64,000 nucleotides of DNA. It comes from an uncultured Allomuricauda sp. (GTDB lineage: Bacteria > Bacteroidota > Bacteroidia > Flavobacteriales > Flavobacteriaceae). The stretch is from assembly GCF_947499695.1 (NCBI RefSeq), contig NZ_CANMPQ010000001.1:124001-188000 (forward strand), in the 5' to 3' direction. Position numbers and translations under genes: made by a program. This document shows, piece by piece, positions 8,272 through 16,740 of the stretch (position 1 is the first letter of the stretch; every line of letters begins with the position of its first letter). The notes beneath the pieces are model-generated. The model saw nothing but the letters and a program-made list of their open reading frames with translations. It was not told the DNA's origin and did no database searches.

Positions 8272-10140
8272 ATGAAAAGATTAATTCAACTCTTACTGGT
8301 GATAGGTATCATTTGTTGGTCTTGTGAACACAAGTTGACGAATCGAACTTCCAATTCAGAAGTGCAAAATTTAAATCAGTTGACAACAGAATTAGGGGAC
8401 CAACACAGCCCTAAATTCTCAAATGACGGCAGGTATATTGCTTATATCTCGACAGAATATGGCAAAGAGGATATTGTAATTTACGATTTCCAGGAAAAGA
8501 AAAAAGTGGCGGTAACAGATTCGGTTAACAAATACGATGACATCGAATGGTCACCCGACAGCAGATTTCTTTCTTTTACATCATACTTTAATGGGGTCCC
8601 GAGTGTCAGATTATTTAAATTATTTGATAAAAAGATTGTAACCATCAGTGATGAAAAACAAAAAGCTTCTGGGGCCAAGTGGTCACCTGACAATAATACT
8701 CTTGTTATGGATTTTGACCATGATGGGGACTTGTGGTTATTTGATCTAGTATCCAAGGAATTCAAACAATTAACGGATATGGAAGGAAATGAAACGAACT
8801 TTGGCTTTTCACCCAATGGAACATACATTGGGTTTTATTCCAGAGGGTCCGACTTTCCGCACCTGCAAGCAATCAATTTAAAAACAGGAGAAATAACACC
8901 ATTGGTAAGCGATGAATCTGGATTTGAATGGCACCCAAGATGGTCCCGCACAAAATTCGAAGTATACTTTTATAGCACATGGAACGGTGAAATGACTGAT
9001 GTTTGGATTACGGACGGGTCTGAAACAGGACTGGTGAGGGTAACCGATCGCGAAATTGAAGAATTTGGTCCTGCCATGAACTATAATGATAGCCTAATTG
9101 CCTATTTTTCTTGGGATAAATCGAATGAAATAAAGATTTATGACCGAGAATCAAAATCAGAAAAAAGTCTATTTCTCAAGGATGAAGTAATTGTGGAATG
9201 GAATCCTTTGAATTGGTCCCCTAATGATAATAGATTGGCATTTGTCGGTAAGAAAGAAAAGGACCGTTTGTATTCCGTTTCCTTGAAAGATACTTCAATT
9301 CAAATGGTGATGCCAGACCGTTCTAACAATTATGAAATGGACGCCCAGATTGATGCTAAGGGGGAATACATTCTATTCAATGATCAACATAACATCGTAG
9401 TTAGAAACATTCAAACTGGTGAGGACATCATTATCCCTCCGCAAGAAGAACATTATCTTGATATCAACCCTACATGGGTGCCAAATTCCAATGGTCAAAT
9501 AGCTTTTATTCAAATTAGTGGTGGAGCTTCGGATACGAACAATATTTGGATTATGGAAAAGGACGGTTCAAATAGACGGACTATTACCACAATCGGTGGA
9601 ATCAAAAATTATTGTTGGATTGATGCAGACCATCTCGTTTTTGCCTACGATGTAAACACCAGCTATAAGTTTTATGACATTTGGACTCACGAGATAAGTT
9701 CGAGTATTACAAAACCTTTGGTTGGGGATGACAATGCTACCTTGTTTCCATCAAGCGTTTCGTCCGATGGAAAGACTGTATTCTTTTTTGGCGATTTTGA
9801 AGGCACACAGAAATTGTATAAAATATCTGCAAGCGGAGGGGAATATCAAGAAATAACCAATTCCACCGGAGGGGGAGAGTGGCCGATAATCTCACCCGAC
9901 GGAAGAAACATAGTATTTTCATCTAATTTAAACGATGAAAATTCATATGATTTATATGTGATTCCTGTAGAAGGAAAAGAAGCTAGACGACTCACCAAAA
10001 CACCTGAGAAGGAATATGGGATAACTTGGTCAGCTGATAGCGAAAAAGTTATATTTTCAGCCAACAAGGGTAATCTGGACATCTATACGGTTGATGTAAA
10101 TCAGCGTCTTTCAGAATTCCACTTTTCAAAAAACCAATAA
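8272..10140 (+). CDS. PD40/TolB-like beta-propeller lipoprotein
   Basis: A 622-residue exported protein. The N-terminus is a lipoprotein-type signal ending at Cys-Trp-Ser-Cys around residue 19, a relaxed lipobox. The rest is made of WD40-like PD40 units with the pattern xWSPDxxxLxFxS: for example IEWSPDSRFLSF, AKWSPDNNTLVM, FGFSPNGTYIGF, PIISPDGRNIVF and ITWSADSEKVIF. The arrangement suggests two propellers in tandem. TolB has one such propeller, but this protein lacks a recognisable TolB N-terminal domain and is not next to a tol-pal operon. Its function is unknown; binding of a peptide or glycan at the cell surface is conceivable. Two smaller PD40 proteins lie within the next 7 kb. Confidence 0.85.
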   Translation: MKRLIQLLLVIGIICWSCEHKLTNRTSNSEVQNLNQLTTELGDQHSPKFSNDGRYIAYISTEYGKEDIVIYDFQEKKKVAVTDSVNKYDDIEWSPDSRFLSFTSYFNGVPSVRLFKLFDKKIVTISDEKQKASGAKWSPDNNTLVMDFDHDGDLWLFDLVSKEFKQLTDMEGNETNFGFSPNGTYIGFYSRGSDFPHLQAINLKTGEITPLVSDESGFEWHPRWSRTKFEVYFYSTWNGEMTDVWITDGSETGLVRVTDREIEEFGPAMNYNDSLIAYFSWDKSNEIKIYDRESKSEKSLFLKDEVIVEWNPLNWSPNDNRLAFVGKKEKDRLYSVSLKDTSIQMVMPDRSNNYEMDAQIDAKGEYILFNDQHNIVVRNIQTGEDIIIPPQEEHYLDINPTWVPNSNGQIAFIQISGGASDTNNIWIMEKDGSNRRTITTIGGIKNYCWIDADHLVFAYDVNTSYKFYDIWTHEISSSITKPLVGDDNATLFPSSVSSDGKTVFFFGDFEGTQKLYKISASGGEYQEITNSTGGGEWPIISPDGRNIVFSSNLNDENSYDLYVIPVEGKEARRLTKTPEKEYGITWSADSEKVIFSANKGNLDIYTVDVNQRLSEFHFSKNQ

Positions 10141-10183
10141 CCGAAGAATATTATCAAATTAACAATAAATAACATCTTCGAAT

Positions 10184-12418
10184 TCAGGGTCTCCACGCAT
10201 AGCCAATTTTAAGAAATAGGGTTTGATTGATTTGTCTTAATGAAATATCCTCAAATGGCTCGTTGCTTGTAAAACCATTGTGGTTGTCTACATATCCTAA
10301 AAATATTACAGATTGCGGGTTTAACTTATACGATAATAAAAGTTGTGCAAATACCGATTTATCCAAACGGTTGATTTCACTATCTATAAACAGGTCAGGG
10401 TTGCGAATTGTATGCCTATACTGCATAATTATTCTAAAAAATAATCTTGGATTAAAGTTATAAGCTGCTTGAATTTGTGATAGATTGGCCGCAAATATGT
10501 TTTCACCTGAAAGATGTAGTTTTAGTAATCGATGATTAAAAGTCATATCTATGTGTTTTCCGATGCGGATATCAGATTCAAGTCGAAATTGAAACTTGTC
10601 AGCTTTTCGGGTGTTTTCAAAATCAACCGCGCCCCCAAAATTTATCCAACCATTTATACCAAGATTTCCTAATGGTTGAATATCGAAGCCGGTCCATAAA
10701 TTGATGAGTTTAAACGTTTCTCCATTTGACTGTTGCCAAATTATATCTGGATTTATCCAATAATTTAATTGCAAAGGGCCGTTGAAATAAGCGCTGGTCC
10801 ATATACCCTCTAGATCAAGAATACTTCTGGTAGATTCTCTTCTAAAGCCCCCAACATTCCAGCCAATATTGCTATACCAACCTCCCTCTTGGGCCCAAAA
10901 CCTCCTTTCAATATATGCTCGATACCGTCTATAATCTACCTGAGGGACAAATCCTGCATCAGCTCGAAAACCTTTAGACCTATTTTCATAGATAAAAACT
11001 GTCTCCCAATTGCGCGTTTCAAAGGTGGCTTGAAAGTTTATCGACTTCCCGCTTAAACGGGAATCTGAGATTCCATTTGCTGCCACCAAAAGACTGTCAT
11101 ATTGCGTTTCGGTGTATGCATATTGCGCTCTCAATGTCAAGGGCTTCCATGGTCTGCTAAAGAAGTCAACACTCCCCAATCTATTAAAATATTCCTCGGT
11201 TTCCCTATTGGTGAACAATAGCCCTACATTTGTTTTCTTGCCGATATCCCTTCGGTACCGCCCAATGATATTTGTTACCTGCTGGTCAGTAGATGAGGTC
11301 TCTGAGCTTTGAAAGCCTGGTAGAACAAGATTGTTAATGCGGTCTCTTGCAACGAGAATTCCTAAAGCATTTTTGTTGATTTTACCGGTTATTTTCACTC
11401 CGTATAGTGGATCGGTAATTGTTCGACTAAAAAATACTTGCAAGGGGGTATTAAAAAAATCGGCACCCTCTAGAAAAAAAGGGCGTTTTTCAGGAAATTG
11501 GAGTGTAAACCGGTTGTTAACATCCAATTGGGCATCATCTGCCTCCACTTGAGAAAAATCAGGGTTTAAAGCAAGATTTAAAGTTAGATCCGTTGTAATG
11601 CCCCATCTGGCATCAAGCCCTATGTTATTATCTACTTTACCTTTCTCCAAGGGCTTTTCTGAGTCATTTTTTCTTTCATCAAATCTACTGACCGTTAGTG
11701 TTGGAACAAATTCCAGATTCGTTCCAGGCTTTATTCCTTGAAGTCCACTAAGTAAATTTGCTTGACAAAGCTGACAATTATCGCCTTGATCAATGGGCAT
11801 GGAATGAAATGACTTGAGCAAACTTCTTGGGTAAGATCGAACACCAAAGAATCTCCAAGTTTGAATATTATCTGTACCTGGAAAGCGTAAGGATTTAAAA
11901 GGAATTGCACCTTCTACAATATATCCATTAGCTGTAACCCTACCAGAAGATTTCCAAATGGCGTCCCAGCTTAGATCCCCATCTTCAGATTGCTCTTCAA
12001 AGAGTCCATCTTGTTGTATTCCCAAAGGATTAGTTGTAAAGAAAAATGCACGTCTAGAATCATTAAAAGGATCCAAAAATAACGAGACCGTATCATTGTC
12101 ATCTAGTTTATCCCTATCGTTCAATACAGCACGTATATTTTCTGGGTTGGGGTCTTTGGCTTCAAAGGAGAAGTAAAAATAATTCTTGTCGTAAGCCAAT
12201 CTAAGGATAGTTGTCACTTCGGCTTTGTTATTATTTCCGGGATGAGTTTCGTAACCTAGAAGTAAGGTGTCAGCTTGGGTCCAGAATGCCTCGTTCAAGT
12301 ATGCATCGATTCTAACTTCTTGATCTTTAATTTCTTTGATTTGATATGCTGCTTTTTCTTGAATTTGTCCCAAAGCAAATATTGGGAATGAAGCCAACAG
12401 AGTAAATAAACGGACCAT
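10184..12418 (-). CDS. DUF5916 protein with N-terminal CBM9-like domain
   Basis: A 744-residue secreted or outer-membrane protein. Residues 1-18 form a signal peptide ending Ala-Leu-Gly-Gln. Residues about 35-210 resemble the family 9 carbohydrate-binding fold: an opening IDAYLNEAFWTQAD, a central YFYFSFEAKDP and a later DDTVSLFLDP-like segment (DDNDTVSLFLDPF). The remainder, from about 225, has alternating hydrophobic and polar strands with many aromatics and ends in an aromatic-rich strand, as expected for an outer-membrane beta-barrel (DUF5916). This architecture is common in Bacteroidota, but its substrate is not known to me. It is convergent with the preceding PD40 gene, with 43 bp between them. 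A role in binding or passing a saccharide is only an inference. Confidence 0.85.
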   Translation of the reverse strand: MVRLFTLLASFPIFALGQIQEKAAYQIKEIKDQEVRIDAYLNEAFWTQADTLLLGYETHPGNNNKAEVTTILRLAYDKNYFYFSFEAKDPNPENIRAVLNDRDKLDDNDTVSLFLDPFNDSRRAFFFTTNPLGIQQDGLFEEQSEDGDLSWDAIWKSSGRVTANGYIVEGAIPFKSLRFPGTDNIQTWRFFGVRSYPRSLLKSFHSMPIDQGDNCQLCQANLLSGLQGIKPGTNLEFVPTLTVSRFDERKNDSEKPLEKGKVDNNIGLDARWGITTDLTLNLALNPDFSQVEADDAQLDVNNRFTLQFPEKRPFFLEGADFFNTPLQVFFSRTITDPLYGVKITGKINKNALGILVARDRINNLVLPGFQSSETSSTDQQVTNIIGRYRRDIGKKTNVGLLFTNRETEEYFNRLGSVDFFSRPWKPLTLRAQYAYTETQYDSLLVAANGISDSRLSGKSINFQATFETRNWETVFIYENRSKGFRADAGFVPQVDYRRYRAYIERRFWAQEGGWYSNIGWNVGGFRRESTRSILDLEGIWTSAYFNGPLQLNYWINPDIIWQQSNGETFKLINLWTGFDIQPLGNLGINGWINFGGAVDFENTRKADKFQFRLESDIRIGKHIDMTFNHRLLKLHLSGENIFAANLSQIQAAYNFNPRLFFRIIMQYRHTIRNPDLFIDSEINRLDKSVFAQLLLSYKLNPQSVIFLGYVDNHNGFTSNEPFEDISLRQINQTLFLKIGYAWRP

Positions 12419-12775
12419 AGTTTTGAAAAGTGATTGATGAATTTCAAAACAATATATGAGTAGTTGGTATCGAAAGGTTTATGCTACTGGGACACTTTGT
12501 ACGATGACATCTATCCGGACGTTTTGCCTTGCTTACTGGATTAATAGGCCAGGCTGATCTTAATTTTTAGAAATAACAATATTGTTGCTATTTGGATACT
12601 AAAGGTTAGCTTAATCATTTAGGGTCTGGTACAGAACTAAAGGGATTTGTTCGAATCTTTCTAAGTGGACATTCTTGAGTTGTGCAGCCTTTTCAACTTA
12701 CGTATTACCTTAGACTGGTGTAAATCTAAATACCATTAATTACTCGTGAAATTTCTTATAATTACAATTCTGGTT
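12419..12775. other. Intergenic stretch without a recognisable gene
   Basis: These 357 bp contain no ORF with coding character. The only structure I see is a perfect 12-bp palindrome AACAATATTGTT at 12575-12586, of unknown meaning. It should include the promoter of the downstream minus-strand DUF5916 gene, but no good TTG / TAnnTTTG pair was found on that strand. Confidence 0.5.
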
Positions 12776-13684
12776 TTAGTAAAAGAGATTAATTTTTTTA
12801 ATCTCACCAGTGGAAATATCCAAAGTGTGAAGTCCTTTTGAACCATTGTTATACCATCCAAAGATTAGTTGATCTCCCGAAGGGTGCCATTTGGCATGGA
12901 GCTCTTGCCCTGGTAAATCAGTAATTCTCCGAAGTTGATTTCCTTCCGTATTAATGATATACAGATTATAGTCCCCTGCATCGCTCAATTCCGGATCATC
13001 TCGATTTGAATGGAATACTATTTTGTCCTCGTCTGGGGAATATTCAGGAAACCAATTGATGGCCTTTACTGAGGTCAATTGTCGAATGTTTGAACCGTCT
13101 AGATTCATGATATAAATATCATAATAGTTCTCATGATCAAAGTCAGATGTAAAAATAATCTCATTTCTATTATTCATTCTAGGATACCAATTCTGTCCGT
13201 CTGGGTTATATAGCTGTTTAACATTAGACCCATCTAAATCTATCATCATCATTTTAACTTTGCCTGCTTCGGGGATTGAATTAAAAATAATATGATTTCC
13301 ATCAGGGGACCAATGGGGTTCTACATTATAACCACTCAAATCTGTAAGTTGGTTCAAATTTTTGCCATTAGCATCCATTACAAAGATCTGGGCACCATCA
13401 TTGATGTCCGCATGAAAGGCTATCTTTTTGCCATTGGGTGACCAGACTGGACCTTTTTTTATTTGTGCTTTTGGAAAATGGGTTAACCGTTCTACGTTTT
13501 CACCGTTTATATCCGCAGAATAAATTTCCCTGGCCCCTTTAGACTCATCTTTTATGTAAACAAAAACTATTTTACTACCGTCAGGGGAAATATCTGGTCT
13601 GCTAATATGCCCTACAAGTTCTGTTTTATTGGCTTGGCAAGCAGCCATTAGCGCTGCTACAGCAATAAACACTACTTTTTTCAT
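12776..13684 (-). CDS. PD40/TolB-like beta-propeller lipoprotein
   Basis: A 302-residue lipoprotein. The start at 13684 is preferred because it directly precedes a classic lipoprotein signal (MKKVVFIAVAALMAAC); the frame extends 18 codons further upstream without signal character. About six PD40 blades follow: PDISPDGSKIVF, PVWSPNGKKIAF, PHWSPDGNHIIF, PRMNNRNEIIF, PEYSPDEDKIVF and AKWHPSGDQLIF. Repeated YIMNLDGSNIRQLT-type strands are the second half of each blade. The length suits one closed six-bladed propeller. It shares style with the genes at 8272 and 15598. The biological role is unknown. Confidence 0.85.
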   Translation of the reverse strand: MKKVVFIAVAALMAACQANKTELVGHISRPDISPDGSKIVFVYIKDESKGAREIYSADINGENVERLTHFPKAQIKKGPVWSPNGKKIAFHADINDGAQIFVMDANGKNLNQLTDLSGYNVEPHWSPDGNHIIFNSIPEAGKVKMMMIDLDGSNVKQLYNPDGQNWYPRMNNRNEIIFTSDFDHENYYDIYIMNLDGSNIRQLTSVKAINWFPEYSPDEDKIVFHSNRDDPELSDAGDYNLYIINTEGNQLRRITDLPGQELHAKWHPSGDQLIFGWYNNGSKGLHTLDISTGEIKKINLFY

Positions 13685-13829
13685 AAACTTCCCTTTTTGA
13701 TTGATTTTCTTTTCTCGATTTATATTAGCAGCAATCACCGTTGGAATTTTTTAAAATTAAATTCATAAATCACGGTGCTATCTTATCATTCTTAAATTAG
13801 TTTTTAAGTCAATACTGATTATTTAGCCA

Positions 13830-14948
13830 CTATTTCAGAATCGCTGGCAACACGTAATCATAGAGCAACGAAATAGGTCGGATTTCGTCTGAATACGAGG
13901 CGGAGCTGTCGTTAGTGAAAACAACTATCATATCATAATTTGGAATCACAAAAATAAACTGACCCCAATGCCCGTAAGCCATATAAATTTCGGGTGATTC
14001 ACTGGATTTACTCTTTTTATCCATGTTCATCAACCACCACATATATCCATAACTGATTTTGGAAATACCAGCAATATTTTCCGTATCAGGCACGTGCCTT
14101 TGCGTTGCTTTTTCTACCCACCACTCTGGTAATATTTGTTTTCCGTTCCATCGTCCGTTTCTTAGATACAGATATCCAATTTTTGCCAAATCGGTTGGTT
14201 TAAGAAAAAGGCCACCACCGGTATGTGGTATTCCCTTGTGACTCCATCTCCATTTTGCATCTTCAATATGCAGAGGGTCAAAAAGATACCGCAGAGCAAA
14301 ATCTTGTGTCGACATCCCTGTTACGTTTTTTAAAAGCCCTCCCATTAATATCGCTATGCCACTATTGTAGTACCATACTTTACCTGGCTGAGTTTCCATT
14401 GTATAATCCAGCACATATTTCATTCTATCTCCTTGATATCGATTCAAAGGATCTAGATGACGTTCTCCCGTCCATGCCTGTCCTGTTCGCATGGTTAGTG
14501 CATGTTCCAAGGTCATAGCTTTCTTTCGGGCATCCAGGTGGTCAATTTGCTTGTATTCTGGAAAAAAAGAGATCACCTTTTGATCAAGATTGGAAATAAA
14601 CCCATTCTGGATAGCCGCCCCGACCAAGGTAGATGTAATACTCTTGGTAACTGATTGCAAAGTATGTGGTGTACCGTTATAACTTCCAAAGGTTTCATTA
14701 ACGACTAAATAACCGTTTTTCACAATCAAAAAAGAGCTTATGGGTTTTTGGACTTTCCCAGTCTTTAATTGCGCCACAAACTCCTCTATCCTGTTCTGGT
14801 CCATATTATGATCCTTTGGACTGGCAATACGCCAATCGGATTTGGGAAAATAATCCGAAGCTTGTGCGAATAGACAATGAAGACCTAAAAACAAAAATGT
14901 AGGAATAAATAGCAGCAGTTGATAAAAAATTCTTTTCCAGTATTTCAT
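13830..14948 (-). CDS. Serine hydrolase, class C beta-lactamase / EstB family
   Basis: A probable exported esterase, D-aminopeptidase or beta-lactamase-related hydrolase of 372 residues. The start at 14948 gives a signal peptide ending near Phe-Ala-Gln-Ala30; the frame is open 9 codons further upstream. The active-site motif Ser99-Val-Thr-Lys102 lies in QSVTKSI, the second motif Tyr-x-Asn is in WYYNSGIAI, and a late GHWGQ near the C-terminus is placed like the third (KTG/HxG) motif. This fold covers many activities, so the substrate cannot be read off. It sits in the block of PD40 and DUF5916 genes, but with about 145 bp gaps on either side it is probably transcribed alone. Confidence 0.85.
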   Translation of the reverse strand: MKYWKRIFYQLLLFIPTFLFLGLHCLFAQASDYFPKSDWRIASPKDHNMDQNRIEEFVAQLKTGKVQKPISSFLIVKNGYLVVNETFGSYNGTPHTLQSVTKSITSTLVGAAIQNGFISNLDQKVISFFPEYKQIDHLDARKKAMTLEHALTMRTGQAWTGERHLDPLNRYQGDRMKYVLDYTMETQPGKVWYYNSGIAILMGGLLKNVTGMSTQDFALRYLFDPLHIEDAKWRWSHKGIPHTGGGLFLKPTDLAKIGYLYLRNGRWNGKQILPEWWVEKATQRHVPDTENIAGISKISYGYMWWLMNMDKKSKSSESPEIYMAYGHWGQFIFVIPNYDMIVVFTNDSSASYSDEIRPISLLYDYVLPAILK

Positions 14949-15109
14949 AGATGGTTTGAGTAATTCCGCAGGCAAATAAAGTTAGAGATTACTGTTCAAT
15001 CCGAGGCCATTCGGTTTCATAAATCCACCTCATTTCATGTGCTGATAGAAGTATTCGTACATTTTGAAAGCAACTGAAAATACCAAGAAAGGATCATCCA
15101 TTAAATTTA

Positions 15110-15559
15110 ATGTCCATAATAGGTAAGTCGTTTTTCCCTCAATTTGTCTTATTCTTTTCTGTAACGGTTCATACTTTGCTTGGGCAAGAGAACCCTACCA
15201 AAGATGATCTTCAAAAACTGATTGTAGAGTGTGATATAGAGCCTTTATACCTAGAAGGGAATCTTGATAAGATTAAAGAAGGTTCTCATGAAGAATTCCG
15301 AATGAATGTGCTCTACAAAGGAACTTTTTATACTAGGACGCGATCAGAATGGCTAGAAGATACTAAAAGTGTTCGCAAAAGAAACCTTCCTTTAAAGTCG
15401 ACCACATGGGAATTTGCGCAGATAGATTACGAGGGCCATACTGCAGTGGTAAAGTTGATTCTTTATGAAGAGGAGGAGTTAAAATATGTTGACTACCTCA
15501 CTTTGTATAAATTTGAAACGGGCTGGCGAGTGATTACCAAACAATTTTCGATGAATTGA
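15110..15559 (+). CDS. Exported NTF2-like (lumazine-binding-like) small protein
   Basis: A 149-residue protein with a signal peptide ending Leu-Leu-Gly-Gln at about residue 26. The rest looks like the NTF2-like alpha-plus-beta barrel: an opening helix ending in LYLEGNLDKIKEG, a basic middle part, and final strands HTAVVKLILY and YVDYLTLYKFETGWRVITKQF. Family members bind small molecules or have lost enzymatic function, and no catalytic residues can be assigned. It is the only plus-strand gene in this part of the block and is convergent with the PD40 gene at 15598. The assignment rests on fold pattern alone. Confidence 0.7.
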   Translation: MSIIGKSFFPQFVLFFSVTVHTLLGQENPTKDDLQKLIVECDIEPLYLEGNLDKIKEGSHEEFRMNVLYKGTFYTRTRSEWLEDTKSVRKRNLPLKSTTWEFAQIDYEGHTAVVKLILYEEEELKYVDYLTLYKFETGWRVITKQFSMN

Positions 15560-15597
15560 AGGATTGATTTTTCGATCCTTGCTGATGTATCGATGAA

Positions 15598-16464
15598 TTA
15601 AAAACTATTCCCACTTGATATTAGTTTTTCTTCTCCTTTCATGTCAACTACAAAAAGAGCCGGCAACCCCTCTTGAGTTCCTTCAGTAACATCACGTGTA
15701 AAGGCGATGTGCTTGTTGTCTGGAGACCAATTTGGATAGAAAGCTTGATAACCACTTTTACTAACTAATTTATGACTTTCCCCGCCCTCTGATGGCATGA
15801 CATGGACTTCGAAAATCCCATTTACAACTTTTATATAACAAATCTGCTTGCCATCTGAAGACCAACTTTGATGGAATTCTCCTTCAGGACTATTGGTTAG
15901 CCGCATTAATTTACCGCTCCCTATGGTAAGGGTATAGAGTTCTGCTTCGGCCTCTTCACTTATCTGATGTCTAAAAAGAATTTTAGAACCATCTGGCGAC
16001 CAACGGGGAGTACTCTCCAATGCCTCGGTGTGGGTGAGCTGTTTTAGGTTTGAACCATCATTATCCATTATATAAAGTTCTTGGTTGCCAGTTCTGTTAC
16101 TACTAAATACGATATGTTTCCCGTTTGGAGAATAATCGCCATCTTCACTGTTATGGTCACTTTCGGTAAGTTTTTCCAATCGCTCACCCTGTTTATTGAA
16201 ACGGTATATTTCATGATGTCCATCACGTACGGATGTGAAAATTATATGTTTTCCATCAGGTGACCAGCGAGGAGCGAAATCCCGTTCAGGGTGCCCTTCA
16301 AGAATCTTGAAATTAGTACCATCAATGTTTACCGTATAGATATCTTCGATGGTATGAATATAGAAAAAGGCGATTTTATTACCATCTGGTGACCAAACTT
16401 GCCCGAATCCAAATTGGAATCCAAGCCAGAACATTAATAAGAACATTGAAATACGCATATGCAT
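15598..16464 (-). CDS. Short secreted PD40/TolB-like beta-propeller protein
   Basis: A 288-residue protein with a hydrophobic N-terminal signal ending Gly-Phe-Gly-Gln at about residue 22. It runs straight into the first blade without a linker. About six PD40 blades follow: VWSPDGNKIAF, PRWSPDGKHIIF, GDYSPNGKHIVF, PRWSPDGSKILF, QSWSSDGKQICY and PNWSPDNKHIAF. This is the most regular of the three propellers in the region. Either Met1 or Met3 could be the start. The gene is divergent from the AraC-family regulator at 16741, which makes that regulator a candidate controller, though no operator was recognised. The function is unknown. Confidence 0.83.
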   Translation of the reverse strand: MHMRISMFLLMFWLGFQFGFGQVWSPDGNKIAFFYIHTIEDIYTVNIDGTNFKILEGHPERDFAPRWSPDGKHIIFTSVRDGHHEIYRFNKQGERLEKLTESDHNSEDGDYSPNGKHIVFSSNRTGNQELYIMDNDGSNLKQLTHTEALESTPRWSPDGSKILFRHQISEEAEAELYTLTIGSGKLMRLTNSPEGEFHQSWSSDGKQICYIKVVNGIFEVHVMPSEGGESHKLVSKSGYQAFYPNWSPDNKHIAFTRDVTEGTQEGLPALFVVDMKGEEKLISSGNSF

Positions 16465-16740
16465 GGGTTAAATTGAAATTTATAATTTAAAAACCGTCAA
16501 GTTTTCACATGAAGCGTTTGCTGACTTGTCTAGAAAAAGCATCATAAAATTATTCCTAACAAGCACCTTTAGCGGTCTAGGTCCGGAGTCATTTTGTATG
16601 AATTCTTCCAAACGTACATTTCTTTCCATTAAAAGAAGCTTTTAACCTAGATGTCAACTTAGTTGTGGATAATTAACAGGAACTTTAGAACTCTATTTGG
16701 TATTTTTATAATCATTGGTCCAATAAGGAATGAAACTAAT

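Noticed and set aside
15560..15597. A hairpin (AAGGAT / ATCCTT) as terminator between the NTF2-like and PD40 genes
   Set aside because: The stem is weak, the loop is large, and no T-run follows on either strand.
8272..16464. The repeated SPDG-type sequences as DNA repeats or a CRISPR-like array
   Set aside because: The similarity is at protein level (beta-propeller blades) and the DNA is not regularly spaced or identical.
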